A stretch of DNA of 64,000 bases, from contig NZ_AEDD01000004.1 in the NCBI RefSeq assembly GCF_000179615.1, forward strand, positions 264,024 through 328,023, read 5' to 3'. Both the position numbers and the translations under genes were made by a program. Of the stretch, positions 61,893-64,000 are shown one piece after another; position 1 is the stretch's first letter; each line of letters opens with the position of its first letter. The stretch is from Paenibacillus curdlanolyticus YK9. GTDB lineage: Bacteria; Bacillota; Bacilli; Paenibacillales; Paenibacillaceae. The notes under the pieces are model-generated. The model had not been told where the DNA came from. It was given only the letters and a program-made list of their open reading frames with translations, and made no database searches.

Positions 61893-64000
61893 ATGCCCGC
61901 AACGATTACAGGTGTCGTGTTTAACGATTTGAATCATAATGGCGTGTTCAATCCGGGAGAGCCAGGGATACCCGGCGTGTTTATCGATTTGTTCAGCGCT
62001 TCTGGCGGGACCTGCGTTACAGCCCAAACGGATGCAACCGGCACCTATAGCTTTTCCATTACCGTTGCCGGCACGTATGTGATCTATGAAACAGTAGCAA
62101 ACCCGGGCGCTGCCTGCCCTCCGACCACCTTCACGCAGCCTGCCGGATTCACCATGTCTAACGGGCCAAGGAAAATATCGATCACCGTTACAGCTACGCA
62201 AATTACGAATAATGCGATCCTGGCCAATAACAACTTCAGCCATGACACCAATACAAACCCATTAAGCTGCAACACGAGCATGATTCAATTTTCGGGCCGG
62301 CCTTCGATCTGGTACAACATCAACATCGTAACCGGTGCTGCGGCCGTGCAAGGCACGGTCAGCCCTCCCGTCGATATCAATGCGATCGGCTACAATCCCT
62401 TAGATCACTACATTTATGGGTATGACCAGCTTAACAACCGCATCGTTCGCGTCGATAATAGCGGCAATGTCATTACGCTATCTCCTCTTCCTACGGGTTT
62501 GCCCTCCGACGGTTATAATGTAGGAACCTTTGATTTGAACGGGTTTCTATACCTTTTCGTCAATAACGAATCCCGATTCTATGTGGTGGACTTGCGGCCA
62601 AACTCATCCACCTTCATGAAGCTGGTCAACCCCGGCAACGGATTTCAGGAGCAAACCAGCAACTTCGGAGTTGCTCTAAGCAGAGCGTTGAACATTAGCG
62701 ACTGGGTGCTCAGCCCCCAAGATAATAATCTATACGGCATAACGCCTACCGGTCTCGTTCAGCGCATTACGCCTACGACTGGCAATATTGCGAATATCGC
62801 AACCAGCCCGCTCCATACCGGCCCCTTTGGCGCCGCGGCGATTGACTCGACCGGCACCGTATATGCCATCTCCAATAATGACGGGAATATTTATCGGTTT
62901 ACGATCGTGGGAACTAATGCAACAGCTTTACAATTTTCTTCGACGGTGACCTCTTCCTTCAATGACGCGACGATGTGTACGCTGGCGACCGTTAACCTGG
63001 ACTTTGGCGATGCGCCGGATACGGCTGCCGGGAACGGGCCGAACAACTATTCTACCTTATTATCGAGCAACGGCCCTCGTCATGCTCTGGTGAACGCCCT
63101 GTTTCTTGGGACCCAAGTAACGGATGAAATCGATGCTCTCCAGAATGCTGATGCAACCGGCGATGATATTCCAGAAGGCATCCAAGATGATGGCGTTGCC
63201 CTGCCTCTGCCCGCGCTGCCCATCAGCGCAAGCCAATATTTGCTGCAAGTCACGGTTACCAATCAGACCGGACAGCCCGCCAATTTGTATGGCTGGGTTG
63301 ATTTTAATGCCAATGGAGTATTCGAAGGCAATGAAGCGTCTCCCGTTCAGGTCGTACCTTCATTCGCAGGGACCCAAACCTTTACGCTCCCTTTCACCGT
63401 ACCTTCAGGCGTGACGCTGGTTCCTGGCGAAACCTTTGTCAGACTGCGTCTAACAACCGACACACTCGTCAATCAGAATGCTTCCACAGATGTCGTTGAT
63501 ACAAGAAGCTTAGGGTCTGCCTCAGACGGGGAGGTGGAGGATTACGCGCTGCAAATTGTATCCCCTGCGATCATCGGCCTCATCAAAACAGCGACTCCTT
63601 CCGAGGCTGCGCCTGGCGACATCGTGAACTATACGATCTCGGTTAAAAATCCGAACAGCTTCGCGTTAACGAACGTGCGAATCGAGGATTCGCTGCTCGG
63701 ATTGATCGATATATTGTCCAGTTTGCCGGGCGGGGCCGTCGTTGATCTGAACGCCCAGTTCATCGTTCCGCCGGGCACGCCCTCCGGCAGCGTAATTAGC
63801 AATACGGTCACCGCCATATCCGACCAAACGCCACCGATGGCTGCTGATAGCCAAGTGACCGTTCTTCCCATTTTCAGCATGACTGTGACCAAGACGCCCG
63901 ACCGGATCACTGTTCCGCCCGGCGAGATTGTGACTTACTCGATCACTGTAACAAATACGTCCAATGCGCCGATTTCCAACGTCTCTGTCAAAGATCCGCT
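61893..64000 (+). CDS. SdrD-B-like / GEVED / DUF11 repeat protein, 3' end beyond the window
   Basis: Open from ATG 61893 to the right edge, at least 702 residues. AGGAGG lies 13 bases upstream, a long spacing. Order: SdrD B-like domain (about 1-75, VVFNDLNHNGVFNPGEPGIPG); a region resembling DUF6923 (about 110-370, IGYNPLDHYIYGYD); GEVED domain (about 375-550, NLDFGDAPDTA and DGEVEDYALQI); then DUF11 repeats (IGLIKTATPSEAAPGDIVNYTISV and MTVTKTPDRITVPPGEIVTYSITV). Such proteins are large surface or spore-coat adhesins. No signal peptide is visible, which is odd for these domains. The C-terminus is not in view. Confidence 0.85.
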   Translation, partial: MPATITGVVFNDLNHNGVFNPGEPGIPGVFIDLFSASGGTCVTAQTDATGTYSFSITVAGTYVIYETVANPGAACPPTTFTQPAGFTMSNGPRKISITVTATQITNNAILANNNFSHDTNTNPLSCNTSMIQFSGRPSIWYNINIVTGAAAVQGTVSPPVDINAIGYNPLDHYIYGYDQLNNRIVRVDNSGNVITLSPLPTGLPSDGYNVGTFDLNGFLYLFVNNESRFYVVDLRPNSSTFMKLVNPGNGFQEQTSNFGVALSRALNISDWVLSPQDNNLYGITPTGLVQRITPTTGNIANIATSPLHTGPFGAAAIDSTGTVYAISNNDGNIYRFTIVGTNATALQFSSTVTSSFNDATMCTLATVNLDFGDAPDTAAGNGPNNYSTLLSSNGPRHALVNALFLGTQVTDEIDALQNADATGDDIPEGIQDDGVALPLPALPISASQYLLQVTVTNQTGQPANLYGWVDFNANGVFEGNEASPVQVVPSFAGTQTFTLPFTVPSGVTLVPGETFVRLRLTTDTLVNQNASTDVVDTRSLGSASDGEVEDYALQIVSPAIIGLIKTATPSEAAPGDIVNYTISVKNPNSFALTNVRIEDSLLGLIDILSSLPGGAVVDLNAQFIVPPGTPSGSVISNTVTAISDQTPPMAADSQVTVLPIFSMTVTKTPDRITVPPGEIVTYSITVTNTSNAPISNVSVKDP

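Overview
The window looks like a chromosome segment of a Paenibacillaceae bacterium (Paenibacillus or Cohnella type). The grounds are strong GGAGG ribosome sites with frequent GTG and TTG starts, a YesM/YesN-like two-component pair beside an Lpl-like sugar ABC transporter, an S-layer-anchored pectate-lyase-like giant protein, and many multi-domain secreted glycoside hydrolases. No rRNA, tRNA, phage or CRISPR array was seen.

Layout. 1-1.7 kb: end of a glycan-binding protein and an unknown protein. 1.7-8.8 kb: a sugar-catabolism block with two GH3 beta-glucosidases, an NAD-dependent epimerase and a mannonate-dehydratase-type enolase-superfamily enzyme. 8.9-12.3 kb: a copper-amine-oxidase-N/ankyrin protein and two unknown tandem paralogs whose 5' thirds are almost identical. 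12.4-31.3 kb: a carbohydrate island with a 51-bp hairpin tandem array, a GH71/99-like enzyme with two CBM6 modules, the 1962-residue SLH protein, a binding protein with two permeases (no ATPase gene beside them), a sensor kinase and response regulator, and a divergent GH38 alpha-mannosidase. 31.8-41.5 kb: CapA-like, DinB, CAP-domain, lipoprotein, ankyrin, ArsR/SRPBCC, MarR/MFS and DUF4269 genes. 41.4-44.8 kb: an ABC-2 exporter and a histidine phosphatase. 44.8-48.2 kb: two insertion sequences, one IS1182-like and one IS110-like. 48.4-54 kb: lactonase, GH130 phosphorylase, AraC regulator, a second histidine phosphatase and a hypothetical protein. 54-64 kb: a probable GH87 alpha-1,3-glucanase, a GH13 amylase with starch-binding modules, a soluble PAS/MCP protein and an SdrD-B/DUF11 surface-type protein that runs off the window.

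How the genes fit together. The sensor pair probably detects a polysaccharide or oligosaccharide and controls the neighbouring binding protein and permeases, with cre-like sites adding catabolite control. Secreted GH87, GH13, GH71/99-like and SLH-anchored enzymes cut polymers outside the cell. GH3, GH38, GH130 and the enolase-superfamily enzyme process the products inside.

Most unusual content. Four intergenic elements (about 24.6, 31.5, 34.8 and 53.7 kb) each carry four 19-bp palindromic arms placed with exact dyad symmetry at spacings close to whole helical turns. A fifth element at 46.54-46.72 kb uses an unrelated arm sequence in nearly the same geometry. An IS110-family element sits exactly at the edge of the outer arm of that fifth element. 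Downstream of its transposase is a large structured region that looks like a bridge RNA, and its internal-loop strands match the two chromosomal flanks of the insertion. The IS1182-like element has duplicated a complete 29-bp terminator hairpin as its target site and may use an A6G frameshift to make its transposase.
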